This document shows, one piece after another, positions 33,353 through 41,593 of a stretch of DNA of 64,000 bases; position 1 is the first letter of the stretch, and each line of letters opens with the position of its first letter. A program made the position numbers and the translations under genes. Under the pieces are notes generated by a model. It was not told where the DNA came from. It did no database searches and was given only the letters and a program-made list of their open reading frames with translations. The stretch spans positions 62,001-126,000 of the forward strand of contig NZ_STGE01000015.1 of the NCBI RefSeq assembly GCF_005222675.1, in the 5' to 3' direction. The DNA is from Mycolicibacterium sp. CR10. GTDB taxonomy: Bacteria; Actinomycetota; Actinomycetes; Mycobacteriales; Mycobacteriaceae.

Positions 33353-35572
33353 ATGTCAGAGATCCACAGCCGGCCGGCCAGCATCGGAGTGTTGACCAGC
33401 GGAGGCGATGCCCCGGGGATGAATGCGGCGGTGCGCGCGGTCATCTACACCGCCATGCACCACGGCATCGACGTCTACGCGATTCACGAGGGTTACCACG
33501 GTCTTGTCACCGGTGGCCATCTGATCAAGCGGATGGAACCCGAGGACGCCGACGGCATTCTGCACCGCGGCGGCACCGCGATAGGCACGGCCCGATCGCA
33601 GGAATTCCGAACGCGGGACGGCCGCCGAAGCGCCGCAAGGAACATGGTCGAGCGCGGCATCGACGCACTCGTGGTGATCGGCGGCGACGGCAGTCTGACC
33701 GGCGCCGACATCTTCCGCCAGGAATGGCCTGACCTGCTCACCGAACTGGTCGACGCCGGCGACATCTCCCCGGGTGCCGCCGAGGAGCACCCCGTCCTGC
33801 GTCTCGTCGGCCTGGTCGGCTCCATCGACAACGACATGTCGGGCACCGACATGACGATCGGCGCCGACACTGCGCTACACCGGATCGTCGAGGCGATGGA
33901 CGCGTTGCGCAGTACCGCATCCAGCCATCAGCGCACGTTCGTGGTCGAGGTGATGGGACGCCAGTGCGGCTACCTGGCGCTGATGGCGTCCCTGGCCACC
34001 GCGGCGAACTGGCTGCTGATCCCCGAGCAGCCTCCCGACGAGGACTGGGCGATGCAGATGTGCAGGGACATCAAGGCGGGCCGTGACATCGGCCGCCGGC
34101 AGAGCGTGGTTCTCGTCGCCGAGGGCGCCCACGACACCCAGGGAAATCCGATCACCGCCGACCACATCAGATCGATGCTGGAGCAGGAACTCGGCGAGGA
34201 CACCAGGATCACGATCCTCGGCCACGTGCAACGCGGTGGCGCGCCGAGTGCGTTCGACCGCTACCTAGCCACCCTCCTCGGCCACGCCGCCGTCGAGCGC
34301 CTGCTCACCGACGGCGTGGATACCACCCCGCAGCTGATCGGGCTGCGCGGGAACCGGGTGGTCACCACACCGCTGATGGACTGTGTAGCGCAAACCCAGG
34401 CCGTCGCCGAGCGCATCGAGAGCAAGGACTTCGACGGGGCAATGCTGTTGCGCGGCGGCAGCTTCCGGCAGTCCTACAAGATCCTTCAGACCATCCAGCA
34501 GGCTGCGGCACGGCCTACACCGGCGGGCCGGCGACGTTTCCGGCTCGCGATCGTGCACGGTGGCGGGCCGTCGCCGGGGATGAACAACGCGGTGCGCGCC
34601 TTCGTCCGACTCGGCCTGGACCGCGGCTACACGGTGCTGGCGATACAGAACGGATTCCGCGGGCTTCGCGACGGCGACATCCAGGAGATGGGCTGGATGG
34701 ACGTCAGCGGCTGGGTGTCAGACGGCGGCGCCGAGATCGGCACCAACCGGTATGTGCCCAGTGGCGACGCGATCGCGCAGATCGCCGAACAGGTCGCCGC
34801 ACATCGGATCGACGGCCTGGTGATGGCGGGTGGATGGGCTGGCTACCAGGCCGCGCACGAGCTGCACCGGCACCGAATGCGGTACGGGGCGCTCGACATC
34901 CCGATCGTGTGCATGCCGATGACGATCAACAACGACGTCCCGGGAACGGAGCTGAGCATCGGCAGCGACACCGCGCTCAACAGCATCGTCGCCGACGTAG
35001 ACAAGATCCGGCAGTCCGCGGTGGCGACCCGCCGGGTCTTCGTGGTCGAGGTGATGGGCCGGGACTGTGGCTACCTGGCTCTGCTCAGCGGGTTGTCGTC
35101 AGGGGCAGAACGCATCTATCTGCCCGAGGAGGGCATCACGCTGGACTCGCTGACCGCCGACATCCACACTCTCGCAGAGGGTTTCCGCTCCGGCAAACGG
35201 CTCGGACTGATCATCCGCAGCGAACGCGCCGACGCCGTCTACACGACCGGGTTCCTCACCTCGCTGTTCGAGAAGGAGGGCGGGGACCTGTTCGACGCCC
35301 GCCAGGCGATCCTCGGTCACATCCAGGAGGGTGGCGACCCGTCGCCGTTCGATCGGATCCACGCGACGAGCCTGACCGCCCGCTGCATCGAGTTCCTCTC
35401 CGAGCAACTCGAATCGGGTGGCCGGGCCAGCGCCATGCTCGGATTCCAGTCCGGGCGGATGCAATTCACCGACCTGACCTCCTATCCGACGCTGATCGAC
35501 CCCCACGCCCAGCGCCCCCTGGAACAGCGCTGGATGGACCGCCGCGGCCTCGCCGAGATCATGCGGGGGTAG
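33353..35572 (+). CDS. Two-domain (eukaryote-like) 6-phosphofructokinase
   Basis: 739 residues from ATG 33353. Two PFK domains are fused. The N-terminal half (about 1-390) has the ATP loop LTSGGDAPGMNAA, IGGDGSLTGAD (about 108), the catalytic GSIDNDMSGTDMTIG (about 156), SHQRTFVVEVMGRQCGYLALM and LGHVQRGGAPSAFDR. The C-terminal half (about 395-739) keeps the fold (HGGGPSPGMNNAVR, VFVVEVMGRDCGYLALL, LGHIQEGGDPSPFDR) but has INND in place of the catalytic IDND, so it is probably regulatory. Bacterial PFKs are normally about 320-340 residues; this duplicated plan is that of animal and fungal enzymes. It phosphorylates fructose 6-phosphate with ATP. Confidence 0.9.
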   Translation: MSEIHSRPASIGVLTSGGDAPGMNAAVRAVIYTAMHHGIDVYAIHEGYHGLVTGGHLIKRMEPEDADGILHRGGTAIGTARSQEFRTRDGRRSAARNMVERGIDALVVIGGDGSLTGADIFRQEWPDLLTELVDAGDISPGAAEEHPVLRLVGLVGSIDNDMSGTDMTIGADTALHRIVEAMDALRSTASSHQRTFVVEVMGRQCGYLALMASLATAANWLLIPEQPPDEDWAMQMCRDIKAGRDIGRRQSVVLVAEGAHDTQGNPITADHIRSMLEQELGEDTRITILGHVQRGGAPSAFDRYLATLLGHAAVERLLTDGVDTTPQLIGLRGNRVVTTPLMDCVAQTQAVAERIESKDFDGAMLLRGGSFRQSYKILQTIQQAAARPTPAGRRRFRLAIVHGGGPSPGMNNAVRAFVRLGLDRGYTVLAIQNGFRGLRDGDIQEMGWMDVSGWVSDGGAEIGTNRYVPSGDAIAQIAEQVAAHRIDGLVMAGGWAGYQAAHELHRHRMRYGALDIPIVCMPMTINNDVPGTELSIGSDTALNSIVADVDKIRQSAVATRRVFVVEVMGRDCGYLALLSGLSSGAERIYLPEEGITLDSLTADIHTLAEGFRSGKRLGLIIRSERADAVYTTGFLTSLFEKEGGDLFDARQAILGHIQEGGDPSPFDRIHATSLTARCIEFLSEQLESGGRASAMLGFQSGRMQFTDLTSYPTLIDPHAQRPLEQRWMDRRGLAEIMRG

Positions 35573-35588
35573 CTTGGCGTGGCCCGGC

Positions 35589-35650
35589 GTTGAGGCTGCA
35601 TCCTGGGCGAGAAAGTGCGAGTAGCGGGCGCCCTGGGCGCAGCGTCAACG
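35589..35650 (+). repeat. Family A palindromic element, copy 11
   Basis: Left arm GTTGAGGCTGCATCCTGGGC, core GAGAAAGTGCGAGTAGCGG, right arm GCGCAGCGTCAACG. It lies between the convergent PFK and enoyl-CoA hydratase genes, and its right end supplies the hydratase stop codon (TGA at 35647-35645). Confidence 0.8.
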
Positions 35651-36424
35651 CCGATTGAAGGCCGGACGCCGCTTCTCCAGGAACGCGGCGATTCCCTCGT
35701 CCATGTCGGGGCTGCCGAGCGTGGCGTGGAACGCTGCGCGCTCGTCGCGCAACGACTCCTGCAGTGTCTTGTCCTCACTGGACACCAGGCACCGCAGCAT
35801 CGCCGCCAGCGCGATCCGCGGCATCGCCGCCAACTCCTCGGCGAGGTCCAGGGCGCGCTGCTTGAGCTCGCCGATCGGCCACACCTCGGTGACCACACCG
35901 AGCGCCAAGGCTTCGGGACCCGACATCGTCTTGGCCCGCAGGATTAGGTCGATCGTGCGGTCGCGACCGATGCGCCGCAGCAGCCGGGCACTGCCGCCCC
36001 ACGCGGGAACCGTGCCCAGATGCAACTCGGGCAACCCGATGCTGGCACCCTCCTGCGCGGCCAGCCGGAAGTGGCACGCCAGCGGCAGCTCCAGCCCACC
36101 GCCCAGACAGTTGCCGAAAAGCGTTGCTATCCAGGGCTTGTCCATGTTCTCGATGGCCGAGAGCACCCGCAGTCGCTGGTCGAGGATCTCGTCGACCCGA
36201 CGCGGATCCCCCAGCGAGCCGGCGAGTTCCTTGAGGTTCATGCCGACCGAGAAGTTCTGCTCCCCCGCCGCGGTCATCACGACGGCCCTGACCCCGTCAT
36301 CGGCGGCGATGCTGTCGACCAGCGATTCCAACGCGTCCATGAACGCGAACGTCATCCTGTTGTACGGCGCGTCGTCGATCGTCACGATCGCGACCGCTCC
36401 ACGGCGTTCGCAGACTGCGCTCAT
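35645..36424 (-). CDS. Enoyl-CoA hydratase/isomerase (crotonase) family protein
   Basis: 259 residues from ATG 36424. Crotonase signatures are present: the oxyanion-hole segments FSVGMNLKELAG and GNCLGGGLELPLACHFRLAA, and ASIGLPELHLGTVPAWGGSARLLRRIGR. The second catalytic region has PELHLG where hydratases have a Glu. It is last in a three-gene operon with a mycothiol-type protein and a DsbA-like protein, each overlapping the next. This suggests degradation or detoxification of an acyl-CoA or aromatic compound. Its stop codon lies within a repeat element. Confidence 0.86.
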   Translation of the reverse strand: MSAVCERRGAVAIVTIDDAPYNRMTFAFMDALESLVDSIAADDGVRAVVMTAAGEQNFSVGMNLKELAGSLGDPRRVDEILDQRLRVLSAIENMDKPWIATLFGNCLGGGLELPLACHFRLAAQEGASIGLPELHLGTVPAWGGSARLLRRIGRDRTIDLILRAKTMSGPEALALGVVTEVWPIGELKQRALDLAEELAAMPRIALAAMLRCLVSSEDKTLQESLRDERAAFHATLGSPDMDEGIAAFLEKRRPAFNRR

Positions 36425-37131
36425 CAGGATTGGGCACCGCGGTCGTCGAAGGTGATGACCTCGCCGCGGTTGATCGACACCCAGTCCCTAGCCTCCAGGT
36501 ACGGGCGGAACGTCTCGGCGATCGCCAACTCGTCGGCAGTGGTCTTGGGCCGCTGCAGCTCGTAGAGATGAGGGAATTCGGTCCACGCCACCACGGCGTC
36601 CCACAGTCGCACCGCCGCCTCCCCCATCGGCGGGTCGACGAGCACCGGCCCGAACAGGCACTGCCCGTCCGGGAAGAACAGCGTGGGCACGCCGTAGCCG
36701 TCGGCGTCGACGACGCGCTGATGGTCGGCCATCACCTCATAGCCCGTCGTCGGGTCCGCGATCGCCTGGTCGACCAGCCCCGGATCGAAGCCGAGTTCCT
36801 CCAAAAGGTACTTGGCGACGGCCTTTTCGTGCGGCTTGTGCCCCTCGACATGCAGCGCCCGGGCCGCCCGCTCGTACCATGCGTCGACGTCGGCCATCGA
36901 ATGCCGGCGCAGCAGCGCGCCGATGCGCATCATCGACCAGCCGTAGGACCACTCCCGCTCCCACGGATGCTTCTTACCTTCCAGACGGTTGATCTCCTCG
37001 AGACTGAAGAACCGCCAGTTCACTTCGAGGCCGGTCAGGTCGCGCACTTCGCGGATCCACCGCGACGTCTGGTAGGCGTACGGGCACATGACGTCGAAGT
37101 GGAAGTCAACGGAGACAGGACGATTGCTCAC
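36424..37131 (-). CDS. DsbA-like thioredoxin-fold protein (mycothiol-dependent nitroreductase Rv2466c-like)
   Basis: 235 residues from GTG 37131, overlapping the upstream gene's TGA (GTGA). The N-terminus [18 protein letters not shown] places Cys16 in CPYA, whereas Rv2466c has CPWC; the second active-site Cys is missing. The alpha-helical insert and the cis-Pro region YGVPTLFF, followed by FGPVLVDPP, fit the FrnE/Rv2466c branch. A single-Cys site would still allow a mixed disulfide with mycothiol. No signal peptide, so cytoplasmic. Confidence 0.82.
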   Translation of the reverse strand: MSNRPVSVDFHFDVMCPYAYQTSRWIREVRDLTGLEVNWRFFSLEEINRLEGKKHPWEREWSYGWSMMRIGALLRRHSMADVDAWYERAARALHVEGHKPHEKAVAKYLLEELGFDPGLVDQAIADPTTGYEVMADHQRVVDADGYGVPTLFFPDGQCLFGPVLVDPPMGEAAVRLWDAVVAWTEFPHLYELQRPKTTADELAIAETFRPYLEARDWVSINRGEVITFDDRGAQS

Positions 37132-37916
37132 ATCGTGAACCTCAGGTTGCGGGCGGCGCGGTCGCCGATCTCGTCGTCGCCGGTCCAGCTGATCGCCCCG
37201 GAGTCGATCTGGGCCTGCGGATCGATACGGCCGCAGGCGAGTTGGATGAACGTCGTGGAATCAGTGGTCACCGTGACGTCCGGGTGGTCGAGGCTCTCGA
37301 CCCTCGCGGCCCGCCCGTCGACGGCGACGTGGAGCTGACGGGTGAGCGGTCCGGTGAGATCGAACGTGATGCCCTTCCCGTCGGGCAGGCCGACCTTCTT
37401 GCCGACGATGTAGCCGATCGAGTTCTCCACCTGCGCCAGGGCGAGCTCTGCCGCGATGCCGGTGTCGTCGGTCGCCCGGCCGAGCGGGGTCGTGATGTCG
37501 CGCTCGTGCACCCAGAAGTCGAAGACCCGGATCGCCAGGAACTGGCCGTAGGTGCCGGGGCCGACGGGCATCCAGGACGGGCGGTCGAGGTCTTCCTCGG
37601 TCATGGCGGCCAGATCACGACGGCGGAGGTCGTAGACGGCGCGGACCTTGTCGACGTAGGGGGTGGTGTCGGCGAGGAACTCGCCGGCCCGCTCGAAGGG
37701 CGGAAGCGTCGTGACGTCGTCGGGCAACCAGCCGGCCATGACGGCTTCGATGCTGGTGACGTGGTCGACGACGCCGCGCACCGTCCAGTCCGGGCAGAGT
37801 GACTGCACCTGCCACTCGTCGTCGCTGAAGTCCGCACACAGCGCTTCCGTCGCGGCGTAACAGTGCTCCATGGCGCCGCGGATCTCGTCCAGGCTCCTGG
37901 TCGTTGGCTGGCCCAC
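37128..37916 (-). CDS. Maleylpyruvate isomerase family mycothiol-dependent protein
   Basis: 262 residues from GTG 37916, with a strong GGAGGAG site. The N-terminal half is a DinB-like four-helix bundle with metal-binding His positions ([29 protein letters not shown]). The C-terminal half is an SCP-2-like beta domain ([17 protein letters not shown]). This matches the actinobacterial mycothiol-dependent maleylpyruvate isomerase family. It is first of a three-gene coupled operon with the DsbA-like protein and the crotonase. Confidence 0.86.
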   Translation of the reverse strand: MGQPTTRSLDEIRGAMEHCYAATEALCADFSDDEWQVQSLCPDWTVRGVVDHVTSIEAVMAGWLPDDVTTLPPFERAGEFLADTTPYVDKVRAVYDLRRRDLAAMTEEDLDRPSWMPVGPGTYGQFLAIRVFDFWVHERDITTPLGRATDDTGIAAELALAQVENSIGYIVGKKVGLPDGKGITFDLTGPLTRQLHVAVDGRAARVESLDHPDVTVTTDSTTFIQLACGRIDPQAQIDSGAISWTGDDEIGDRAARNLRFTM

Positions 37917-37953
37917 AAACTCTCCTCCGGTAGTTCCCCGCACCATGTCTAGC

Positions 37954-38015
37954 GTTGAGACTGCGCTGGCGGCGCGGAAATGGGCGAAATGTGCGCCACC
38001 AGCGCAGTCTGAATG
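37954..38015 (+). repeat. Family A palindromic element, copy 12
   Basis: Left arm GTTGAGACTGCGCTGGCGGC, core GGAAATGGGCGAAATGTGC, right arm CCAGCGCAGTCTGAATG. It lies in the divergent spacer between the isomerase-family gene and the membrane protein gene, so not every copy sits at a gene end. Confidence 0.75.
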
Positions 38016-38043
38016 TGTCGGTGGTGGTTCGTACCGTTACGCC

Positions 38044-39018
38044 ATGGCATCGAGGCGATCGGACTCCGGCGGCGGATTCGCCGTCGTGTTCGTCCTGCTG
38101 CTGATCGTCGGGGTGGTTATCCAGTACTTCTGGTGGATCGTCGGCGCGGGAGCGTTGGTCGGGCTGTTCTTCGTCGGCCGGGCGGTGGCGCGCGGGGTGC
38201 AGGAGCGCCGAGAGCTCGCCGAGGAGCGAGATTACGAACTCAAGCGGCGCGCCGACCGCCAGCACCGGTGGATGCTGGCCGGCGATCCGCGCGCCATCTA
38301 CGGCGCGGAGGGTGCGGCGGCGATGCGCGAGGTGGCACCGACGCCGTCGCTTCCCGGCGAGGATGACGACGCCGCGCCGGAGCCCGTCGCGACGATGGCG
38401 GCCACCGCCGCTGAGTTGGCGGCGTTGGGGCATGATCAGCCGCAGGGGTGGGAGTGGGCGCTGTTCGCGTCGGTCCTGGTGCAGCGGAGGACGCCGCTGC
38501 TGCCGCGGCTGCGCGACAGCGAGCTCGGTTTCACCCCGGCGAGCACCACACGGGTGTATTCCGGTCCGGAGTTGGGGCGAACACTGGTCGGGCTGATCGA
38601 CGAGTTGCTTTCGACGACAGGCCAGTTGGAGAGCTTCATGGCCGCGCCGGCATTCATGGCAGCCATGCGCGATGGCGCCGATGGCTCACCCGCCGACGCC
38701 GAGGCGATCAAACATGTCGCGCATCGGGTGATGGACTACCACGAGCGGTTCCTGACGCTGTCGGAGCGCTGCCGTAGCCTGTCCGCGCCCTCGCAGTACG
38801 CCGACGTGATCGCCGATTGCGCACGGCTGCTGGATGTTCCGCTACAGAGCTACCGCGAGTTCATCGACGAACTGGTCGGGGTGGTGCAGTCCCTGCCGCA
38901 GGTGCTGCAGCACGCGACGGGCACCGTGTACATGGGCGCCGTGGTGTTGGACATCAACATGGACGAGCAGCTGAAGTCGCGGTTCTTCAAGCGGTTGGAA
39001 GCGATCAGCAAGTCATAG
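38044..39018 (+). CDS. Conserved membrane protein with large cytoplasmic helical domain
   Basis: 324 residues from ATG 38044. One or two transmembrane helices near the N-terminus (FAVVFVLLLIVGVVIQYFWW, IVGAGALVGLFFVGRAVA) precede a charged linker (ERRELAEERDYELKRRADRQHRW). A helical domain of about 200 residues follows (GRTLVGLIDELLSTTGQLESFM, FLTLSERCRSLSAPSQYADVIADC). The end GTVYMGAVVLDINMDEQLKSRFFKRLEAI is compact and probably structured. I do not recognise a named family. Confidence 0.75.
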   Translation: MASRRSDSGGGFAVVFVLLLIVGVVIQYFWWIVGAGALVGLFFVGRAVARGVQERRELAEERDYELKRRADRQHRWMLAGDPRAIYGAEGAAAMREVAPTPSLPGEDDDAAPEPVATMAATAAELAALGHDQPQGWEWALFASVLVQRRTPLLPRLRDSELGFTPASTTRVYSGPELGRTLVGLIDELLSTTGQLESFMAAPAFMAAMRDGADGSPADAEAIKHVAHRVMDYHERFLTLSERCRSLSAPSQYADVIADCARLLDVPLQSYREFIDELVGVVQSLPQVLQHATGTVYMGAVVLDINMDEQLKSRFFKRLEAISKS

Positions 39019-39029
39019 CCGCACCAGGC

Positions 39030-39091
39030 GTTCATACTGCAACCAGGGTGACGATGTGCGAGTAGCGCCCGCCGTCTGCGCAGTGTGAACG
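39030..39091 (+). repeat. Family A palindromic element, copy 13 (last in the window)
   Basis: Left arm GTTCATACTGCAACCAGGGT, core ACGATGTGCGAGTAGCGC, right arm CTGCGCAGTGTGAACG. It ends 6 bp before the 3' end of the decayed vapC. No further copy was seen in the remaining 25 kb. Confidence 0.78.
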
Positions 39092-39096
39092 TCAGT

Positions 39097-39481
39097 TCAT
39101 CGCGGTACGACCGTGATGGCGCAACGAGGTCCGTTCGCCCCGGCCAATCGCGCATCTGCGGTAATCAGAGCGCAGCCGAGGTTCTCGGCGAGAGCGACAT
39201 ACATCGCGTCATAGGACGTCACAGCGGCCCGGAGTTCCCAGACACGTTCCAGCAGAGGTGAAGCGGCGTAACGAATCAGCCCAAGCCGCGTCCAGACATC
39301 CAAGGCACGGCGCCCCTCCCGTGGAGCCAGCAGACCCGAGGCAACCTGCCGACGTAACACGCTGACCACTTCGGCATCCACCGGGTGTGGCGCATGAACA
39401 GATTCACCGGCGATGAGCCGCCGCGCCTGACCGTCGTTCAGCCAGTGCCGAGACTGCCGCCGACGCATCGACGACGATCAC
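39097..39481 (-). pseudogene. vapC-like PIN-domain toxin, frameshifted near the N-terminus
   Basis: The expected start is GTG 39481, overlapping the antitoxin stop (GTGA). It reads VIVVDASAAVSAL, the usual PIN start with the first catalytic Asp, down to base 39443. One extra G at 39442 then puts the remainder in another frame: LNDGQARRLIAGE through the PIN core (PVDAEVVSVLRR, TSYDAMYVALAENLGCALITADARLA) to the stop at 39097. No single frame encodes the whole toxin. An ATG at 39468 in the second frame would give a protein without the first catalytic Asp. A sequencing error is the other explanation. Confidence 0.8.
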
Positions 39482-39693
39482 CGGCGATCGGCCTCCAACT
39501 GTTCGACCATCTTCTCTGCCGGGATGTCGAGATCAGGCAGGGTGGCGAGCAACGCGGCGTTGTCGACTCGGCGGGTCGCGACATCGAGTTCACGTATCGC
39601 GACCGCTGTCACTGACGTGCTCGAAGCACGCGCCAGCCGCTCGAGCCGGTCCATGACGTCGTCGGGCACATTACGCAGATGCAGAGTTCGCAC
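39478..39693 (-). CDS. VapB-type antitoxin
   Basis: 71 residues from GTG 39693 (VRTLHLRNVPDDVMDRLERL); the frame is open upstream to ATG 39717. The N-terminal ribbon-helix-helix (TLHLRNVPDDVMDRLERLARASSTSVTAVAIREL) binds DNA, and the acidic C-terminus (LPDLDIPAEKMVEQLEADRR) would wrap the toxin. It is intact even though its partner toxin is frameshifted. It overlaps the toxin start by 4 bp. Confidence 0.85.
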   Translation of the reverse strand: MRTLHLRNVPDDVMDRLERLARASSTSVTAVAIRELDVATRRVDNAALLATLPDLDIPAEKMVEQLEADRR

Positions 39694-39787
39694 CAAGCGA
39701 ATGTACCCATGTCGCATGCCAACCGCTATCACATTGCTAGCACAGCAAGCGGCGGCCACCGGTGAGCTTGACCAGTGTCTTGTCTAG

Positions 39788-39809
39788 GTCGTCAACACTT
39801 GGTGACGAC
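39788..39809 (+). repeat. 22-bp palindrome family, copy 3
   Basis: Arms GTCGTCA and TGACGAC with an 8-bp spacer, followed by TTCCACAGTAGATACC. It is between the antitoxin start and the end of the helicase gene. Confidence 0.5.
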
Positions 39810-39856
39810 TTCCACAGTAGATACCCCACCAAGTCTCGCCGCGTCGCGACGACATC

Positions 39857-41509
39857 TCAGGGGATGTTGAGCCGCCGCGCCAGGTCCGGTCCGCCGACGG
39901 CGCGCAGGAAGTCGGGATCACCGCAGACGACGAGTTGGTCGCGGGCCCGCGACAGCCCGACGTAGAGGCGTTCGCGGGAGCGTTCGAACGCGGCGTCCTC
40001 GTTGACCACCAGCACGACGACGCGACGTTCCAGTCCCTTGAAGCCGAGCACGTGACCGTAGAACACCTGCTCGGCGTCCCAGAAGCTGTCCCAGTACGCG
40101 GCGCTGCCAGCGGCCTGACGTTCCTTCTGCTCGGGGTGGCGGGTGCCGGTCGTCAGCAGCGCGACGTCCTCGGGCCGCCAGCCCTGCTCGAGCAGCAGCT
40201 CGACCTCGTCGTCGCCGACGCCCATCGCGTCTTCGCGGGAGCAGGCCACGTACTTGACGGCGGGGCCTTCACCGCCGAGGAACCGCATCGGGTGATCAAC
40301 CAGCGGCTGGAAGGCGTTGGCGATCTGTCGGGTGTTGCGCAGGTTGTGGTCGAGGATCAGCGGGACCAACGGCACCGGCGGGGATCCGTGCCGGCTGAAC
40401 ACCCGCTGACCCTCATCGGTGAACAGATAGATCCCGCTGGTCTCGTCGTCCTTGAGCGCGGCCAGCAGCGGATCCCACCAGGCGTCGGCGAAGTCCTGCG
40501 CCTCGTCGACGACGATCGCGTCGAACCGGTGCCCGGGCTCCAGTTGCGTTGCGAGCTCGGCCATCTGGAGCGGCAGATCATGTTCCCAGAACTTGACGGT
40601 CTCGTCGTTGCGCAGTGTCTCGTCAGGACCTTCGGGCGCACCCCAGGTCTTGCCGAGGTCGTGGAACTCGCCGACGTAGGCGGGTTGGTGGCGGCGGTTC
40701 CAGGCCGCGGTGATGCGTTCCAGGTAGGACGCCAGGCCGTGGGAGTAGCAGACCAGCGCGACGCGTTTGCCGTCGCGCGCCAGCCGGCGGGCCTGCTCCA
40801 TGGCCAGGAACGTCTTGCCGCTGCCCGCGCCGCCGCGGACCTCGACGCGGTGAATCAGCTTGATGGCATCCAGGATGACGGACTGGTGTTCGGTGAGAAC
40901 GTCTGCGGCGTCCTCGTTTTCGAGGGCGCGGGCCACGACACTGCGCTGCGGCAGGCCGCGACCGCTGAGGGCCTCGCTGAGTTCAGCGATGCCCTCCCGG
41001 TCGAGCATCGGCCGGTCGAGTTCCTGAGCGAGCAGGATCTCGCGCAGCTTGGCCACCATGGTGGGCAGGTCGGTGCGGTCGATGACCTTCCAGCGGGGAC
41101 ACTCCGGCAGGGCGAAGTCCTCGGGCAGGTCGGTGTTGGGCAGGACGACGACGTGGTCCCAGCGCAGCCGGCCCTGTGTCCAGCGGGGGTCCTTCTCGAT
41201 GAAGTCACGCAGGGCATAGCAGGCTTCGCGGGCCTGCCGGACGGGGTCGGCCCTGTGTTCGTGGCCCCTGCGCTTGACCCACCAGGTTTCGCCGTCGTGC
41301 CAGACCTCGCCGCCCTTGACTTCGAGGCAGACGATGCCCGCGCCCTCGATGGCCACGAAGAAGTCGACCTCGTGGTCCTTCAGGTGATCGGTGACGCGCT
41401 TGCCGGGGATGACGAGGTCGCCGGGCTCGAGCTGGTCGATCAGCAGCTGATAGACGCGGCGTTCGGCGCCGTTGGCCAGCCGCGGCGTCTCGGCGACGGT
41501 GATGGTCAT
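39857..41509 (-). CDS. NERD-domain UvrD/Rep-type helicase
   Basis: 550 residues from ATG 41509; upstream open frame lacks coding character. Residues 10-125 are a nuclease-related domain with the restriction-fold core (HEVDFFVAIEGAGIVCLEVKGG: Asp, Glu-Val-Lys). The rest is a short SF1 helicase: Walker A GGAGSGKT (about 225), Walker B VVDEAQDF (about 331), the DHNLRNT motif, and the C-terminal ERLYVGLSRARDQLVV motif VI. It could process or degrade DNA ends or foreign DNA. It is divergent from the SEC-C protein with 84 bp between starts. Confidence 0.9.
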   Translation of the reverse strand: MTITVAETPRLANGAERRVYQLLIDQLEPGDLVIPGKRVTDHLKDHEVDFFVAIEGAGIVCLEVKGGEVWHDGETWWVKRRGHEHRADPVRQAREACYALRDFIEKDPRWTQGRLRWDHVVVLPNTDLPEDFALPECPRWKVIDRTDLPTMVAKLREILLAQELDRPMLDREGIAELSEALSGRGLPQRSVVARALENEDAADVLTEHQSVILDAIKLIHRVEVRGGAGSGKTFLAMEQARRLARDGKRVALVCYSHGLASYLERITAAWNRRHQPAYVGEFHDLGKTWGAPEGPDETLRNDETVKFWEHDLPLQMAELATQLEPGHRFDAIVVDEAQDFADAWWDPLLAALKDDETSGIYLFTDEGQRVFSRHGSPPVPLVPLILDHNLRNTRQIANAFQPLVDHPMRFLGGEGPAVKYVACSREDAMGVGDDEVELLLEQGWRPEDVALLTTGTRHPEQKERQAAGSAAYWDSFWDAEQVFYGHVLGFKGLERRVVVLVVNEDAAFERSRERLYVGLSRARDQLVVCGDPDFLRAVGGPDLARRLNIP

Positions 41510-41593
41510 GCCGACGTCCTCCCCACGTTGCCCGTCGATGGTAGCGAGCGGTCGCGCCTTGCACGCCGTCCCCGCCTCACTAGGGTGATTCCC

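Noticed and set aside
10031..39091. Interpreting the palindromic elements as a CRISPR array
   Set aside because: The copies are scattered over 29 kb, have no regular spacers and no cas genes nearby.
39935..41593. Long plus-strand frame in front of the SEC-C gene, antisense to the NERD helicase
   Set aside because: It is a GC-bias shadow of the helicase gene; the helicase motifs are clear on the minus strand and the shadow has no domain pattern.
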